A stretch of 60,000 bases of DNA from Membranipora membranacea. Lineage: Eukaryota; Bryozoa; Gymnolaemata; Cheilostomatida; Membraniporidae. Under the pieces are notes generated by a model, which ran no database searches, was not told where the DNA came from, and was given only the letters and a program-made list of their open reading frames with translations. Each line of letters starts with the position of its first letter. Positions within the stretch are counted from its first letter, which is position 1. The DNA is taken from NCBI GenBank assembly GCA_914767715.1, contig OU612066.1:2735001-2795000 (forward strand), in the 5' to 3' direction. The position numbers and the translations under genes are program-made. This document shows, in pieces, positions 1 to 13,300 of this stretch.

Positions 1-1138
1 CATCTACTCCAAGTTCTAATTGTGTGGTGCGATGCTGAATGACATGCACTGGTGACTTAAATTCTGTTCTGGCTTTGGCAATGGCTGTTTATCTCCAGTT
101 TTGATTAGCTGTATTGATTTTGGTTTTGTGTGTTTTTGTGTCTGTTTAACCAGGGAGAATGGTTTAACTAACCCAAAATTTGTATTGTGTTCAGCCATAA
201 ATCATTGTATCCTCGCACATCAGCTGCATGCAAGTCTAAGTGCCAGGATGTCTATGATGCAAGTTAGAGGCGTAATATTATCAACTACTTGTTTAGCAGC
301 CAACCAGTAGAAGCGCACCAGCGGCAGCACACTAGAAGCAGCCTGCAAGTTGTAATCCACCCACCTTCGGTAGCAGGCTGAGCACACCATCACAGCACAC
401 CAGTGGCAGCACACATTTGGCAGCATGCAAGCCGCAGCTTACAAGCGGCAACCCACACACCACAGGCGGCACACTGTATACATACACCATCGGCTGCACA
501 ACAGTGGCAGCCCACAAGCAGCAGCTCACTCAGCAGTGACCAGAGGCAGCACACTGAGCACATCAGTGGCAGCTTTCTAGCTGTTGTCGCAGTTTTGAAA
601 GTTTCTGTATTCTTCATCATGTTACAGATTTTGATGTGGAGGAGCTTGATTGGGACATTTTATGATTGAACCTGAGACAATTGAGCCTGCCTGTGGCTTA
701 GAGATCAGTGACCAGGTAGGTTGGGGAGACAAAAGGGATGAAATAACCTAGGTTTAGAACTGATCACATGATCTTCAAATGGAAATAAGTACTGATACTG
801 ACTTTAATGTTTAGACAGTCTTTGATTATACAACTTACAGCATTATATACAACTTCCATATTAATAGGTGATTTTCATGAGGTTTCTCTAATATCCAAAT
901 GGCTGTCTTGAAAACATAATATATCGAAGTGTGATAACTCTCAGTTTCGATAATGGGCAATATCAATACAATTGGTGGCCAATATGTTGTTCCTATGCGG
1001 CTGATATAAAGCCGGAATCGCTTTCACATTTTATGTTTATAACAATGATCCCCTATCCGATGAACCACTGAATAGGAAATCACACGTGTAAACAACGCCT
1101 ACTCACCTTTTTGTTGTGGTCATAGATCTCATAGCTAG
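1..1138. other. 5' flank of the RNF213-like gene
   Basis: No coding exon was recognised. A GCAGC-rich degenerate tandem repeat lies at about 305-570. I see no convincing TATA box. The 40 bp before the ATG are pyrimidine-rich and end in TAG, so they could be 5' UTR or a splice acceptor from an upstream non-coding exon. Confidence 0.4.
305..570. repeat. Degenerate GCAGC/CACA tandem repeat
   Basis: Variants of CAGYGGCAGCACAC recur irregularly, including GGCAGCACAC near 323, 402 and 546. Short ORFs on both strands here are Cys-, Ala- or Gln-rich by-products of the repeat rather than genes. Confidence 0.6.
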
Positions 1139-1382
1139 ATGGAGAATCCCAAGGTAGTGCTGAAAGAAGATGAATGCCCGTGTTGTGAAGAGGATATCGA
1201 GCTAAATGCTGCCAAGTGTGAGAGCTGCAGTGTACCACTCATCTGGTCTCAAGCAGCCCAACTGATAACACAAAATGAAGCCTGTCCAAAATGTAGGACT
1301 GAAAGAGGTGTCACAAAGAAGTCAAAAAAACCTTTGCCACTGTGCATCAGCTGTAGATACATCTTTGAGAATCCGAACACAG
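1139..1382 (+). CDS. Exon 1: N-terminal paired zinc ribbons
   Basis: Residues 1-81. A stop codon directly precedes the ATG in frame. The peptide has four CxxC-type pairs (CPCC, CESC, CPKC, CISC), enough for two zinc ribbons. Vertebrate RNF213 also begins with a short zinc ribbon. The donor is GTATGT at 1383 and the exon ends in phase 1, matching exon 2. Confidence 0.8.
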
Positions 1383-4300
1383 GTATGTACACAGGTTGCT
1401 CTCTACTATAATTGAATGTTTGTAATGTTTTACAAGGAAACTATAGAGCGAGAGTGAAAATGACCCAAGTTCTAGAAACAGTGAGCTCTATTTTCTTGTG
1501 TCAAAGTTGATCACCGCCAACATATTATTGTGATATATTTTCGATTCAATCTTGATTAGACTTAATTGTCAGCTCTTTAAATTTTTTCCATCTGTCTTTT
1601 GCCTTGAGCCTGCATCATTCACACCATAGCCGATAAAGAGTCATGCCCTGCTAAAACCTGAAACCCTATCTTCAACTGTCATGCTTCTGAATCATTACAT
1701 AATATGTAATGATTCAGAAGCATTAACAGATGTATGATAGTTGAGGATAGGGCAAACCATGAGGTGGAAAACAAAATCCACATGGATATTTTGTTTTCCA
1801 CCTCTTGGTTGCCCTCAAAAATGCATTCGTTTCCACGATTTGAACTGAACTGAACTGAACAGTTCAGCCTAAATCAGAGCTCAGAAAACTGTCTATTTTC
1901 CAGCTGCAAAATTTTGTGATAGAATGACGCATCAGGTGCCAAGAGTTGTCTTTTTCTCAACGATGAGAGCACAACTCAATGGTCACTGTAAAAGTGAATG
2001 GTACTTGTCTGGCCCTTACCAATGAATTCATTCTTGAACTATGCATTTGATATTACTCATATTATTTATTTTGGTCTGTAAGACAGCTTTAGATAATAAT
2101 ACGGACTAGATATGAAGATGTACTTGAAACCTTTAAAGTATTTGAATCATCGTGTCACTACCTCTTCATGATGATAATTGTGTTGTTTATTCAACTTTCC
2201 CTTATACGACAAGGCCTCTCCTCGATGTCGCCATCACTGACATATTTTCTTCTGTGACAGCATCACTGCGGTTGACCAGTTTATGGTGTTGGTTTAGTTT
2301 TAGACAGTGAGACCATAAAAAGGTTTGAAGATCTAAAAAAGGAGCTGGAGCGACTCAATGGCATATTTGATGAATGTAACTTCGAAATAGTGGAATACAC
2401 CGAAAAACGAAAGCCTCAGATACAAGCTGCTGCAAAGGAAGCTGGAAATCTATGGTTGGAGTATCAACAAAGCCTTGAGGCACAAATTCATCATGGAGAT
2501 GGTCATTTACAACCTGACACATCACAACAGCACACTGTTATTGAGATGTTAGAGAAATTCTATCATAGTAGTCACCACCTGCTCACTCCTGACACACAGA
2601 CGGAGCCTGTGAGTAACGAATCCTGACCATACTGTAAAGAAGACAGACCTTGAAATTAATTATGTTGCTTGTTCTCTTTTTATCATATTTATGTTATATA
2701 ACGGGAACTGGCAAAAATATGAATAAATTGGCTTTGAACACCAGAATTAAAAAATTGAAAAATATGAATCCATATGAGGTTTTGATGTTGAATCTGAATG
2801 AATGTTGTATATTTGGTCTGTTTTTCACCATGAAAATTTAGAATGCAAAAAGAGGTTGTGAAATTTTCAATAGCTCAGTTCATTAAAAGTATTGGCTGAT
2901 TTTGGTGATTATCTCCTCCTGACCAAACTTTAAACTTCACTCTAGGAAGTGTATTTGACATGGGTGAACTAAACCCACATATAATTATGTATTATACCAA
3001 TATAAACCCAATGAGCCACAATAATATTTAAAAAAATATTATTTCTCAAAGAAATCTACAAAAAACAGCTGTTACTATCAAAGTAATGTATTGCACACCT
3101 ACTTCCAATAGTCCGATTACTTCCAAATTTCCTTTGGTTATTCAGAATAGGGTTGTCCAGATATGCCGATTTTTGCATCATTGTAAGTTGCCTGCAAGCA
3201 AAATGTAACATGTATATCTATAATAGTTTGCGCAAGTAACTCCCTGCGCCTTGGAGTCTGGGCACTTAGACTAGTGCAACCATGATGCGAATGGCTATTA
3301 TTATTATTATAATCTCACATGACACATGCCTCCAAAATATACTGACTCTGTGGGTTCGGAAAGATCTTCTTTGTAATTTTGTGATGGCTTCTTTAGTCAA
3401 CACAAACGGGTATGAATCTTTCAATCTAGAAATTGTGGTTAAAATAGATTATATTTTATTAGCTTCGATTGTTTGATGCAGAAAGCGTGCTATCAAGAAT
3501 GAGATGGATTTAAAGGGCAACCAAGGTTTCGCAGCAATGCATTAATGGGTAGTAAATAATGTGTTGGGCAGCATCAGCTTTGTGCATAACGCGATGCTAA
3601 ACTCAAAGTAGTTGCTGACTCTAAGCTGGGTAACACTTCAGTTTAGGGGAGGTTCCAAGACTTTGCTGTAATAATTATAGAGCACAGGCTAAATAATAAC
3701 AGGAACAGGAAACTGCTATGTGGTATTCTCTTTTAGCTGAGTTTGAGTACCTGATGGAAGAAATGTTTCACAAGAATTCTGGCTGAATAATCATCCGAAT
3801 TATATTTGGTCTTTTTCCCCATGCAGAAGGTGCAATCTGCTATTAATCAATGGCCATCAATGAGAAGTTGTTTGAAACCTTGGTTGCCCTTTAAGAGTTG
3901 GTGACATACGTTAGAGTGTCAGTCGCACAGCGCGCATGCGTTGGAGGTCATGGGTTTTGTTAGCCCCGAGGGCTTGTCAATTGGGATGCATGGGTTTCTC
4001 TTTGATTACAGATTATAGCAAGAAGCTGATCTATGAATACTGAATTGCAATCTAACTATTATGATAAATGGAAGGTTACCAAAATATGTGCATATCTTGG
4101 CACTGAGCCTAGGGATTCATAAGTTAAAATTGAGATAGGAGCTAGAAAGTGTTTAACACAGAGTAATTCATTATGCTAGCAATATCAATTGTAAGCAGAG
4201 GCTGTACACACAGCATTCTTCTCATAGAGTGTTATCATGTGTTGCTATTCACAATAAAATATCTAATTGTGTGGCTAATTAAAATTGTTTTTAAAAACAG

Positions 4301-7300
4301 GCGCATGAGCCAGTGGCGTATATTAGCACTCACGGCCCACAGATTTCCGTGGGTGGCTGAATAGCTCAGTGTGTAGAGCGTCCAGCGTCCGCTTTATAAT
4401 CACTGATAATTAGATTGTTGTGGGTTCGAATCCCATCAAGGTCAGTTTTTTCTCAAATGGGTGCTTTATAACTGGAGCATTTTTACCGTAATCTTCTACT
4501 GCTATTTAGTTGTTTTCTGAAAGTACCCAACAGCTCAGTGAGCTATTGAAATACCTCTCTGCTTGCACTATTTTGCTACCGATATGCAAAAATTTCCGCC
4601 CGACTATTATGCTCATCTCTGAAAAGTCAGTGAGTGAAATTTTTTAGAATATACGCCACTGGCATGAGCTATTGTTTGGTGACAAGATTGAGTCAACATA
4701 ATCTCATAATTGTGTTGGTTTGTGATGGTTTGTGTTGGCGCAATGTCTCTCTGTTTAGTCATACAATCAAAAGATTTACTATGTAGTGCTCTCATATTTA
4801 CAGGTAGGCATACTAGTAGTGATTGCTTATTTATTTATTTATAGAGGCTTACAAAAGGATGGCTAATAATTTAGGTTAGCACAATACAATTTTGAATATT
4901 ATCATGGGCTAAGGCCCCTGTAACTCCTTGCTCTCTGTATGGCATCACAGCCATTAACACAGTGAGCAATATCCTCATGACAGTAGATACAATAGTAAAA
5001 ACCTTTCATACTGTGATTTATCTGGATACCCAACTAACTATATTGACTTCAAGCTGTTGATGGCATATGGCGGAGGAGCTATTGGTGACTGCATTTGGAA
5101 AACTTCTAACTCAAATTAAGCTGCAAAACAAAATCCCTCCCCTGCCTTCTCTGGTCTTCACCTGATTGATTTGATTGATTTATTACATATCACAGACAAT
5201 ATTACCAGGGCTCTCAACCACTCAGATTTAGCCCGAGTTACTCAGATTTTTGGGTTCAACTCAGGCTTCTCAGGGGATTTTAAAATGTGAGCTTAAACTC
5301 AGATTTTGCTCGTTGGCAGAGATGAATAATATATAAACGATGCTAAATGTTGCCTTACAATAATTTATGTCATATTATTAATGAATGATCAGGTATTAGA
5401 TTCTAGTTATGATAAGCTATGCTCTCACTGCGCTGCCTATTCAAGTCATTTATGTGAGATTCCAATTTGTATTTGAGAACGCTTTTAAAATTTAGCTTGT
5501 AATGAACTTGACATGATTGAATGAACCTAATCTTTAATTTGAATGTCAACACAATACACCCAACTTGCCTTTCTGTCAAAGCATCTCGGTTCAGACTGAG
5601 ATGACATCAAACTTTTGCATGCGAATAATGTGTGGTATTTGTTGTTGGTATTTGATTTCATTTGTGATAAGCTATGCTCTTATTGCTCTCCCAGTGATTT
5701 GCAAATAGATTATTATGGCTGAATAGAAATTTGAATTTTAGGAATGTTAAAAAAGTCATTTTGCAAGTGAACCGGATAAATCCAGGCAATTATTTCAATA
5801 GCATCACATTACATCAATTACATGCCTTTCTACCCTGGCGGCTCGATTCGTCAGCCTTTAAAACAATATTTTTACAAACATATTTTTACATCATGGGGAT
5901 TCATTTTCACCTGTGGCGATGGCCTTGGTTAGTCCATATGAATTGGTTCATTTGGATCAAATCTAAAATTATTTACGATTTTATGTTTACAAGCAATGCT
6001 CTAGGTTTTTATTGATTTACTAGCTATCACAAACATGAAATGTTGCGAGAAAAGGATGCATATACTTTGTCATTAAAGGAGCTTGCTACTAATGTATGGA
6101 ACTTGCATTTGAGGGCATCGCTCTAGGAAATTTTGTATGATCGAGGTCGCCTACGTCAAGCCTCAAATTCTTGGCAACATTAAAAACTTTTCTTAGTAAT
6201 TTCTTGTTTATGGTACATATGCTCGTGTGCAAAACAGGCAGACAATACATCAAGAGGGAAACTACAAAACTTTTGAACATCATGGAAGCTAATGGCTTTG
6301 TACTTAGATGCAACATTTTTTTAACAACATACATTCTTTGACTTGCTTTGCCAGCTATTCTTTGCACATAATCTTCAAATCCCAGGTATTTCACCCGACA
6401 ATAATTCGGTACCATCTCAGACATACCCTCAGCTGTTTATGCTCACGGTGTTTTACACCTTTAAAGTACCACTATGGGACATGCTAATATCAAAACTCAG
6501 GTTTCGAATCCTCCCAGGTTGAGAGCCCTGATATTACATAATCAAATAGTAACTAGAAACCAGAAGTATTTTATATCTGATATCATATGCCTTCATAATA
6601 ACAATACTACTACTATTAAGGCTTCTTTGAGGGAAGGATTTGGGATTTTAACGTGACATTTATTTTCGCACAAATCAGAAGCACTGCCCAATCTATTCTT
6701 AAAAATTTTACTTGAAAGACAGTAATTTATGTTTGAAACAACCCTAATAATCTTCAATAATTTTTAATTGACAGTGTTTCCTCAATCAATCCTTGTTTAA
6801 AATGTGATAGTGTCAGGCCTTCTTGTGTATTTCTTAGGATTGAAATATTTCATAATTGTTTGATGGGTATCCCTGGCTTAAATTTAATTCATATCACTGG
6901 GCAAGGTCGGTTGACACAAGTACCAGTAGATGAATTATGCGTCCTAATTTAATCCCTCCACTCAAAAACTTTGACCCCATCCAGCAAAAATTAGAACCAG
7001 TAGTATTGAATTTGGATTGGAAATAGTATATCAAATATCTATCGCTACCTATTCTCTTGCTATCTTGCAAGTATAAGGGTTTACGGAGAGTTATTTAACC
7101 AGATTGACACAATCTGCTTGGTGCTTGGAGTTTGAAATAAAACCTGTATACAGGGAGAACTTGTATGCTGGTATAATTTCTGATATTTGGAGACATTCAA
7201 TTTTGATCCTAGATTCTTTCTCTGTAAAGAATTCTCTCATTTAAGTTTGTATGTTTACCTGGATACAAGGACGGGATATGATAAATTAGGCAAAGTGGGA

Positions 7301-10300
7301 TAGCTTCAAATTCATATTAAGTATGACATTGTATGAAAATGAGAAGATAACTCTACAGCAACTTGAAGCCAAAATACTTTTAATGAACTGAGAGAGTGGA
7401 GGCATTCTGTTTGAGTTTTAGACGATGATATTTTAAGGTGTATATGATGCACTTACTCGAGTTTGTTTTCAGTTGCATTGAATGTATTGCATTCTAAAAC
7501 AAGTGCAAAAAGCAAAGCAGGTGGCAGAGAGCATCGTTAATGTGAAAATCAAAAACCTACAAAAAGCATTGTGCTATACTGATAACTTGGACCGAAAAAA
7601 ACAAAACTTTGTCGTAAATCAAGTCGTATTCAAAGTTAGTCGAAGTGGTCAGTCGGCAGCAGGTGCGAGTTTGTGTCATTAAGTGATCAACTTTAAACAA
7701 AGGAATTTTTTTTTTATTATAACGCCAAAATCTGGCACTTGCAGCTGTCTGAGCACTAAGGCTTATAAGGCTAATACAAAATTAAGTTAGAGGGCATATG
7801 CTGGGCACATGCTTTGCTTGAAACAATACTCAGACAATAAAAACTGTGCCAGATATTGCTTGGAGGTGGAAACCCATAGAGTCTTTTTCTTGTGAGAACG
7901 TAAAACAATTTCACATTTTTTCCTATTGAAGTAACAACTCTGAACTATTTATTCCTTAGACTTCTCCGGATATTCCTCGAGACCAAGGATTACTCACAGC
8001 ACATGAGATATGGTAAGTAACAGGCTATAGAATAATACTGATATGAATCTGTTCAGTTAAATACCAGTAACTGCAGTTCAGTCGTGTTTAAGTAATTCTG
8101 ACTTTTTGACTTGAAAATTAGTTGCAACTAACCACAAACGGTTTCAGAATTAGGCTAAATCAGCACTTTTTCCAGGGCCACTCTTAGCTCCATTTTATTA
8201 TCAACCATCTCACAAGCCTTGACCACAGAAACCGAGAGTTATGATTTAGAGTTTATGGTTTCTATGACACCAATAATATGACTCCCATTATTTCTGTTAC
8301 AATACGATGGAGTTGTAATGGTTGCCTCCGAATATTGTGTTAAAAATCATATATTGAAATCACTTGACCTTAATCATTCATTATGAAAACCTATTAAAGT
8401 CTGTTGGGGGAAGTACTTCTTTTAAATATATACATACTGAACATGTTGAGACCAACTAACCAAAGCAACCAACCAAGCATTTCTAGATTGTAATAGTTTC
8501 AGGCTCTCTCATTTCAGTTTAGCAATGAGATGGATGATTTTTTATCCCATTGACATGCAATCCAAGTCATATAGGGGTTGTGTTATTCGGAGTAATCTCC
8601 CTTGATTATTTGCAGATGAGATCATACTTATGCAAAGTTTTATATTAGCTATGAAGGAAGCAGATGAGACCTTTTGCTATAAAAACTCCTCGGTTTCTGC
8701 TAACTACAATTGATATCTTTATTCGGTAATCCAAAAATCTGACCTATATGCTGAAATAAAAAAGTATCAGAAAACCTTAATTTTTAATGCAATTAAAATT
8801 AAATAATAATACATTAAATTATAAAAAACCTGACCAATCACAATCAAATTCAATGTCAGGAAGGTGTCATGAAATATACAGCTAAATTTGTTTTGCAAAA
8901 ACTCCATATATATATATATTAAGTTATTGTATTAAATATAGAATTATTTTGTATTACAATAGCATAAAATACATATATGTTATTCTGAATTTCTTTTCTC
9001 CAATCAATATTTTCAGATTGGACTTATATAACATTCAAAATTCAAAGCTGGAATATTATTATTTCTCTTTATTTTAATGATATATTTATTATATCATATA
9101 ATATAATAAATATCAAATTATATTCGCAGTCAATTTTTGTCTCAAAAAGTGGGTCAGCATAATTCGCCCATGAAATTATCCTCATTTTGTTTCTATCTTA
9201 ATTTCCCAATTTTCAACCACTCTCCCCACACCACTATCTGATGTCAGAGGTTTGGAAGCATAGAAATTTCTGTCTAAGTATTCATTGCGGAGAGAGTTCT
9301 CCTTTCTAGAGTACAGGTGCCGGGACCCACAGTACTCACCCCGCACTCGATACCCTTGCCTGCTAGAATTCCAGCTACTTTTGATATCAAAAAGGCAGAG
9401 GGGGATCTTTTTACTGCCAGTGAATTAAACTGAACTGAATTGAACATCAGACCACTGCTTACTCCTAACTATACAGTCTATAATCACGCCACAGATCTTA
9501 GTTACTTAGCCCACAATAACCATGTTATAATATTAATAATAGATTTGTTTGATCTGTGATCCACTAGCAGGAAAGTGGTACAGGTCAAGATTGTATGGGT
9601 TTCTATTATGACAGTTTCTTCGACTTACAGCATTTGTTCCAATGATCTTATTTGATTCTTTTTAAGGAATGTGATCATACATTTCAAGGTATATGCCCCG
9701 ACTGTTGCTTGGCAGCATGATTTTTCTTCTCCAATAGTGGCAATGTATACCAATTTAACTGGAAGTATGGCTTTTACAGCTAAGCTAAAACAAACTGGAG
9801 CTTTCAATGATCAAACTCGGTGGGTTTATTCTACAAAAGTTGAAATTGATTTTGCTTTCACCAATGACCCATTTATATATGATATTGATTAGACAATTTT
9901 CAAGATAGAATCTAAATGGATCGAAGATTATGTTATTGTTTTATTATTATTTATACTATAAAATTACATACCAATACCCGCGACTAAAGAGGAAACACCG
10001 ATCATAATATAAATGCTGTATTATCTCCGTTACAGCGGTAGTATATGGACAACTCAGTTATCCATCCCAGTTACAACTTTGAACCAGCAAAAGGTGTTGG
10101 AGTATAAATATGCATTCATAGATGGACTAACTCATGGACCACGCAGCGTCCCGCCTTCTCTGGTGGAATCATTCGCAAGAGAAGAACGATCACTTTCCAA
10201 CCATGTCTTTAGAGGAACTCCTGCATCACTGAACAGATGGATCTCATTGAAAGGTGCGTTATATCTTTTAGCTGAATAACCATGGTGCTTATAGATTAGG

Positions 10301-13300
10301 AGGATTGAAAGTGATAGTCAGACAATTGCTAACCAAATCTGAATCTCATTTTTTTCTCTTTGAAAGCAGTGCTGCAGGCTTTTTGTGCAATAAAAAGTTT
10401 TCATCCCTAAAGCTGAGAAAAGTAATTACGGTATTATTTTATTATGGTAAATGAGACTCTTGTGAATAATCCATTGTAGATATAGAAGGCAGTGAATATC
10501 ATGTATATGATGGAGTGATGCTTCCTCCCAAGGTTGGAACTGCAACTGAGATCTCAAAAAAAAGTAGAAGCATGGCAAGAAAGGAAGGATTGAGACACAT
10601 GCTACCAGACTGGTGTAGCTTTATTCGTAGTAATGGAGCACATGTCAATGAACTGATCAGAGAAATCGAGCAAACTTCAGAAAACCAGCCATACAATCCA
10701 GATATGAAGGAAAAAACCAAGTCTAAAAGAAGCGAAATGTACAAGAAGGTCAGCTCAAAATGTCATAACAGTTTGATGCAGAATGCCTCAGCATGCTTTT
10801 TAAAAGTTAAATATTATGAGAACAAAATATGAAGCCACCCTAAGATCCTCTCATCAGATCCAGTTATTTGTCAAACAGGCCTGTTTCAAAATATAACATA
10901 TTTTTATTTGTTTGGGTTTTTATACCACCTGACGCAATGTTGGGCACAGCACAATCATTTTCCTCAGCAATTTTATTAAATAGAAGAGGATCATTATCAG
11001 GTTTCATTGACACAAGCTCATATATGAATATTAGTTAAATACTCAAAGGAGTTGAAAACAAAAATACAGTATTGTAAAAGTTTCAAATTGGTATTACTGC
11101 TCTTGACAAAGTGGGGCCTGCTACCAACAAAAATCTGGAATTTTCGAGTATTTATATCATGCTTATTGTATTATTGTATTATTTTTCTGTCGACAAATAA
11201 ACAGAATCCATCATATGTGACGAAGCAACTTTGACCGAAGAACTCATCAAGTGGCTCTATTCAAATGAGGTAGTTTCAATAATCTAGCGAACCCACATTA
11301 CTTGGTGAAATACATTTGACTTGAACTTCTTATACTTATTCTTTTGTTGAAAGGTACGGGAGAATTATGCAGCTGAATGTGTAAACAGCCATCTTCGGTC
11401 ATTCTGTGCAGCTCCGGACAACTTTGTAAGCTTAGAGCAACTGTGTGGCTCTCTGCTAGGATTGATACATCTTGCCTATCAGTTCAAATGTACTAAGTTG
11501 CAGCAGCAGATGACCAAGCTAATCACTGACACTATGGACTGTATGGTGAAGATTATGAAACAAAGCAATGCTGTGATAAATGTCGAGCAGATCTTTTCTC
11601 AGCCTCAATCACAGGAAACTACTAGGATCAGGAGGTAAGTGTGGTGAACATACGTTTAAGCCTATTTCCTATTACTTTGTTGCTTGGTTGGCAACCAGTT
11701 TAGCTCAGAGTTGTAACCAGTCAATTTTAAATGAAATTTATCTACAGCAATCAATGGCATGATTATCACCTACCAACATGTCCTACCAGCAGTTCTACTT
11801 GAATTGAAATAAGTTGCTCATGCTTTTTCTGGCTTGATTTAGTCATTATAATTGAATTTTTAATTGTCCACAAGCTGGCTTGATAATTCCTGTCTGTTTA
11901 GGGGTTTTCTCTTCAAACACATAAAACTTATATCAGGGATTGCTACTATGAATTATCATCATCAATTAATTTTATAGGTACTTATTTTTGTTCTCAACTC
12001 TGGTGCTAATGATAATAATGCCACATGCTCCCAATTATTGGCCTCTCCTATACATTTGATTTAAGTTGCAATTGCAATCATGGGAAGCTAAAACGCAAAA
12101 AACTCCTACGAATGAAAATGAAGTTTTGCTCTCATTTTACGCACTGAGAAATGACAAAGTAAAGCTGAACGCATTTTCTTGTAATAAAGTTGTTTTACCT
12201 CTACATGATAAATTATTAGAATCCTTAGATTTGTGACACCAGAGCCATCATTATAATAGCCATAAGTTTTGTTATTCACAATCAACCATCAACATTTTCT
12301 ATATAATTGCAAAATTGCAACTGCCTCTATGATGTTATTTCCTAATCCTCTGTGTATTTTGTAAATTGATATATACACATGGATCATTTGGTTACAATAA
12401 ATGTTACTTGCACTCATAATTGTTTGTGAGACAGTAACACACTTTTTTTTCTGCGTAGTGGAATCATCACTTCTGTTGTGACCTGCATGAAGAAATCCTT
12501 TCCTGATCCTGAAGTCTGGTATAAACTCCTACCGATATATCTGCTACTTCTGGAATCCAATGAGTCAAAGGTCGATCATCCTACACTTGGATTCAAGGGA
12601 ATATCTCGCTGGGGAATTGAGAAAATCAAAGCTGTATTCAATAATGACCAGCCACCTTCAATGGAAGAACATGTGTGAGTAGTTTGGTGATAGGTCTTAG
12701 TTTCGAAATCTCGTTGGGATTTATTGACACTGGCTGGGTTATATCATTGCCAGGAGTTTTATGTGTTGGAGAACTGAGATTCGCTGTCATGCCGAATCAG
12801 GTATAGCTCATATTATATCTTTGTAAACTCCTGTGAGCTCACCAGAGATCATGACAAGTGATGGTATTGACACATTAAATGGTTTTCTGAGTTTGACCAG
12901 TGTTGCTGTAATTTTACCTTAGATTTGTTTTATAAAGAGCTTGCTGCTCTTTGTGAGTCACACCTATTGTTATCGATAGCTACAAACTCGGGGATGGGGG
13001 CCGATGGCACTGTACCTATGTTCTCAAGCACACCAACAATGTGTGCAAATGTATCAGTGTGCTTGTCTCCAGCTATCCCTGAATTACTAGGTACCCATAT
13101 CAAACTTGCTTACAAACTTACAGGCCAGAGTGTAAGTATTATTATTATGTGATTACTTCTAAACTTCAAAGTAAACTATCGAGCCTATCGAGAAATATAA
13201 TAACACTGATACCATAACCAAAAAGGAGATATTGATATCGTCATGACAAGAAAGTGGCTTTTCTCTTTTTGGAGTATCGCTGTAACTAATTTGAGTGATA

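Larger units (their letters stand above)
1383..2303. other. Intron 1 with two strong foldbacks
   Basis: Contains a near-perfect palindrome at 1681-1723, a foldback at 1750-1811, an (ACTGA)n patch near 1845 and a 28-bp relic of the long-TIR MITE at 1868-1895. The rest is unique AT-rich sequence. Confidence 0.6.
2609..7959. other. Intron 2, transposon-rich
   Basis: A 5.35 kb intron holding a TTAA MITE (3514-3890), a hAT-type MITE with a tRNA-like core (4311-4661), a 1.3 kb TIR element (5206-6530) with a LINE fragment, and microsatellites near 4833 and 5165. An ORF at 7482-7682 follows an acceptor-like site but its phase does not fit. I see no exon here. Confidence 0.6.

Noticed and set aside
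220-620. Cys/Ala-rich minus-strand ORFs
   Set aside because: By-products of the GCAGC tandem repeat; three frames are open at once.
2650-2841. Hydrophobic ORF resembling a signal peptide
   Set aside because: AT-rich intronic sequence without splice sites or conserved motif, just after exon 2.
4354-4450. Intact tRNA gene
   Set aside because: Acceptor stem pairs badly and the anticodon region is too long despite good A and B boxes.
7482-7682. ORF after a good acceptor (TTGTTTTCAG) in intron 2
   Set aside because: None of its frames joins exon 2 (phase 0) without a stop, while exon 2 joins exon 3 directly; no similarity to RNF213.
9820-9892. Continuation of exon 4 to a stop at 9892
   Set aside because: Read-through of the donor GTGGGT; splicing at 9820 gives perfect phase and CBM-like sequence in exon 5.
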